Assembly (NCBI GenBank): GCA_003550945.1
Contig: PULL01000115.1
Location: 1-7,401, forward strand
DNA: 7,401 nt
Direction of reading: 5' to 3'
Source: Thioalkalivibrio sp.
GTDB taxonomy: Bacteria; Pseudomonadota; Gammaproteobacteria; Ectothiorhodospirales; Ectothiorhodospiraceae
The notes beneath the pieces are model-generated. The model was not told the origin of the DNA. It saw nothing but the letters and a program-made list of their open reading frames with translations, and did not search any database. Both the position numbers and the translations under genes were made by a program. Shown one piece after another: positions 6,845 through 7,401 of the stretch. Each line of letters starts with the position of its first letter. The first letter of the stretch is position 1.

Positions 6845-6859
6845 GCGCCCTCAGGGCGC
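6845..6859 (-). other. Hairpin spanning the murJ stop codon
   Basis: The minus strand reads GCGCCC-TGA-GGGCGC, a perfect six-pair GC stem whose three-base loop is the murJ stop codon. No U-run follows, so an intrinsic terminator is not supported. It could protect the 3' end, or affect termination of translation, or be chance in GC-rich DNA. Confidence 0.4.
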
Positions 6860-7401
6860 GTCGCGCAACAGGAAGTGACGTGGGCGCAACCCGGCGAGCC
6901 AGAGCGTTGCCGCGAAACCAGCGGCACCGGTGGCGATCAGCCCGAACAGCGCCACTGCGCGCTGCCGCGCCGCCCATTCCGACCACTGACCCCACTCCGG
7001 TGCCAGCAGCACCAGCAGCGCAATCATCACCGCCAGCGCGGACCACAGGCCAACGCGGAAGTGCGGCAGCGCGGGACCCGGCTGGTAGATCCCTTCCCGG
7101 CGCAGGCCGCGGTAGAGCAGCCCCGCATTCAGGTAGGCCGATGCCGAGGTCGCCAGCGCGAGGCCGGCGTGGGCGCCGGGCACCCCGGACAGGTACCAGG
7201 GCAGCACGAACAGCAGGTTCAGCACCATGTTCGCGAGCATCGCGATGACTGCGATCTTCACCGGTGTCTTGGTGTCCTGGCGGGCAAAGAACCCCGGCGC
7301 CAGCACCTTGATCAGGATGAACGCCGGCAACCCGAGGCTGTAGGCGGCCAGCGCCATCGCGGCCATCCGGGTGTCGTACTCGGTGAAGGCGCTGTACTGG
7401 A
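6851..7401 (-). CDS. murJ: Lipid II flippase MurJ (partial, N-terminal part missing)
   Basis: MurJ (MviN) is the MOP-superfamily inner-membrane flippase that moves lipid II across the cytoplasmic membrane for peptidoglycan synthesis. The frame is open from the right edge to a TGA at 6851, giving the last 182 complete residues of a protein normally near 510. The stretch QYSAFTEYDT at the edge, followed by KVLAPGFFARQDTKTPVKIA about 20 residues further on, is diagnostic of MurJ. It matches the E. coli protein closely, as does the ASAYLNAGLLYRGLR segment. Five hydrophobic segments are visible, consistent with the last five of 14 transmembrane helices. The Arg/Glu residues of the substrate cavity lie in the missing part. 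The internal ATG at 7366 is not the true start, since coding homology continues past it to the window edge. The position directly upstream of ribF is the usual gammaproteobacterial order. Confidence 0.96.
   Translation of the reverse strand, partial: QYSAFTEYDTRMAAMALAAYSLGLPAFILIKVLAPGFFARQDTKTPVKIAVIAMLANMVLNLLFVLPWYLSGVPGAHAGLALATSASAYLNAGLLYRGLRREGIYQPGPALPHFRVGLWSALAVMIALLVLLAPEWGQWSEWAARQRAVALFGLIATGAAGFAATLWLAGLRPRHFLLRDAP

Larger units (their letters stand above)
6605..6850. other. Intergenic region between murJ and ribF
   Basis: This is the only non-coding stretch of note in the window (246 bp). From the murJ side to the ribF side it holds the second half of a stop-codon hairpin, a short GC-rich segment with an A6/T6 run at 6815-6820, the 77-bp decamer inverted repeat (6735-6811), a UUCG-capped hairpin (6711-6726), an isolated TTGACA on the minus strand (6689-6694), and a TATACT -10-like box (6631-6636). 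I see no tRNA, no credible small protein gene with a ribosome binding site, and no canonical terminator with a U-tract for the minus strand. Confidence 0.7.

Overview
This is a GC-rich window in which every supported gene lies on the minus strand. It holds one compact housekeeping and envelope gene string, read from right to left: murJ (3' part) – [246-bp gap] – ribF – ileS – lspA – fkpB – ispH – lpxD (5' part). The order murJ-ribF-ileS-lspA-fkpB-ispH is the classic gammaproteobacterial arrangement. The protein motifs also fit that class: an HVGH-type IleS with a C-terminal zinc finger, an LspA with its aspartates at positions equivalent to E. coli, and an LpxD with MIAHNV-like and GGVG..GH segments resembling those of pseudomonads. 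A high-GC gammaproteobacterium (Chromatiales or pseudomonad-like) is the best guess. The species cannot be named from this sequence.

Layout. Positions 1-837 hold the first 279 codons of lpxD (lipid A biosynthesis), cut by the left edge. A 55-bp gap separates it from ispH (893-1831, last step of the MEP isoprenoid pathway). ispH follows fkpB (1836-2297, SlyD-like peptidyl-prolyl isomerase) by 4 bp. fkpB overlaps lspA (2294-2800, signal peptidase II) by an ATGA junction, and lspA overlaps ileS (2797-5637, isoleucyl-tRNA synthetase) in the same way. ileS starts 19 bp after ribF (5657-6604, FAD synthetase). Positions 6605-6850 are the only sizeable non-coding stretch. It contains a -10-like element just before ribF, a small UUCG-capped hairpin, and a 77-bp inverted repeat built from decamer units. 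The window ends inside murJ (6851-7401, lipid II flippase).

Function. The string joins translation (ileS), flavin cofactor supply (ribF), isoprenoid precursors (ispH), lipoprotein maturation (lspA), lipid II export (murJ) and lipid A acylation (lpxD). The first five junctions from ribF to ispH are so tight that one transcript with coupled translation is the natural reading. The gap before ribF carries the best promoter candidate.

I see no previously undescribed multi-gene system here. The points most worth a second look are the decamer inverted repeat between murJ and ribF, and the placement of lpxD after ispH together with a substitution in its predicted nucleotide-binding region.
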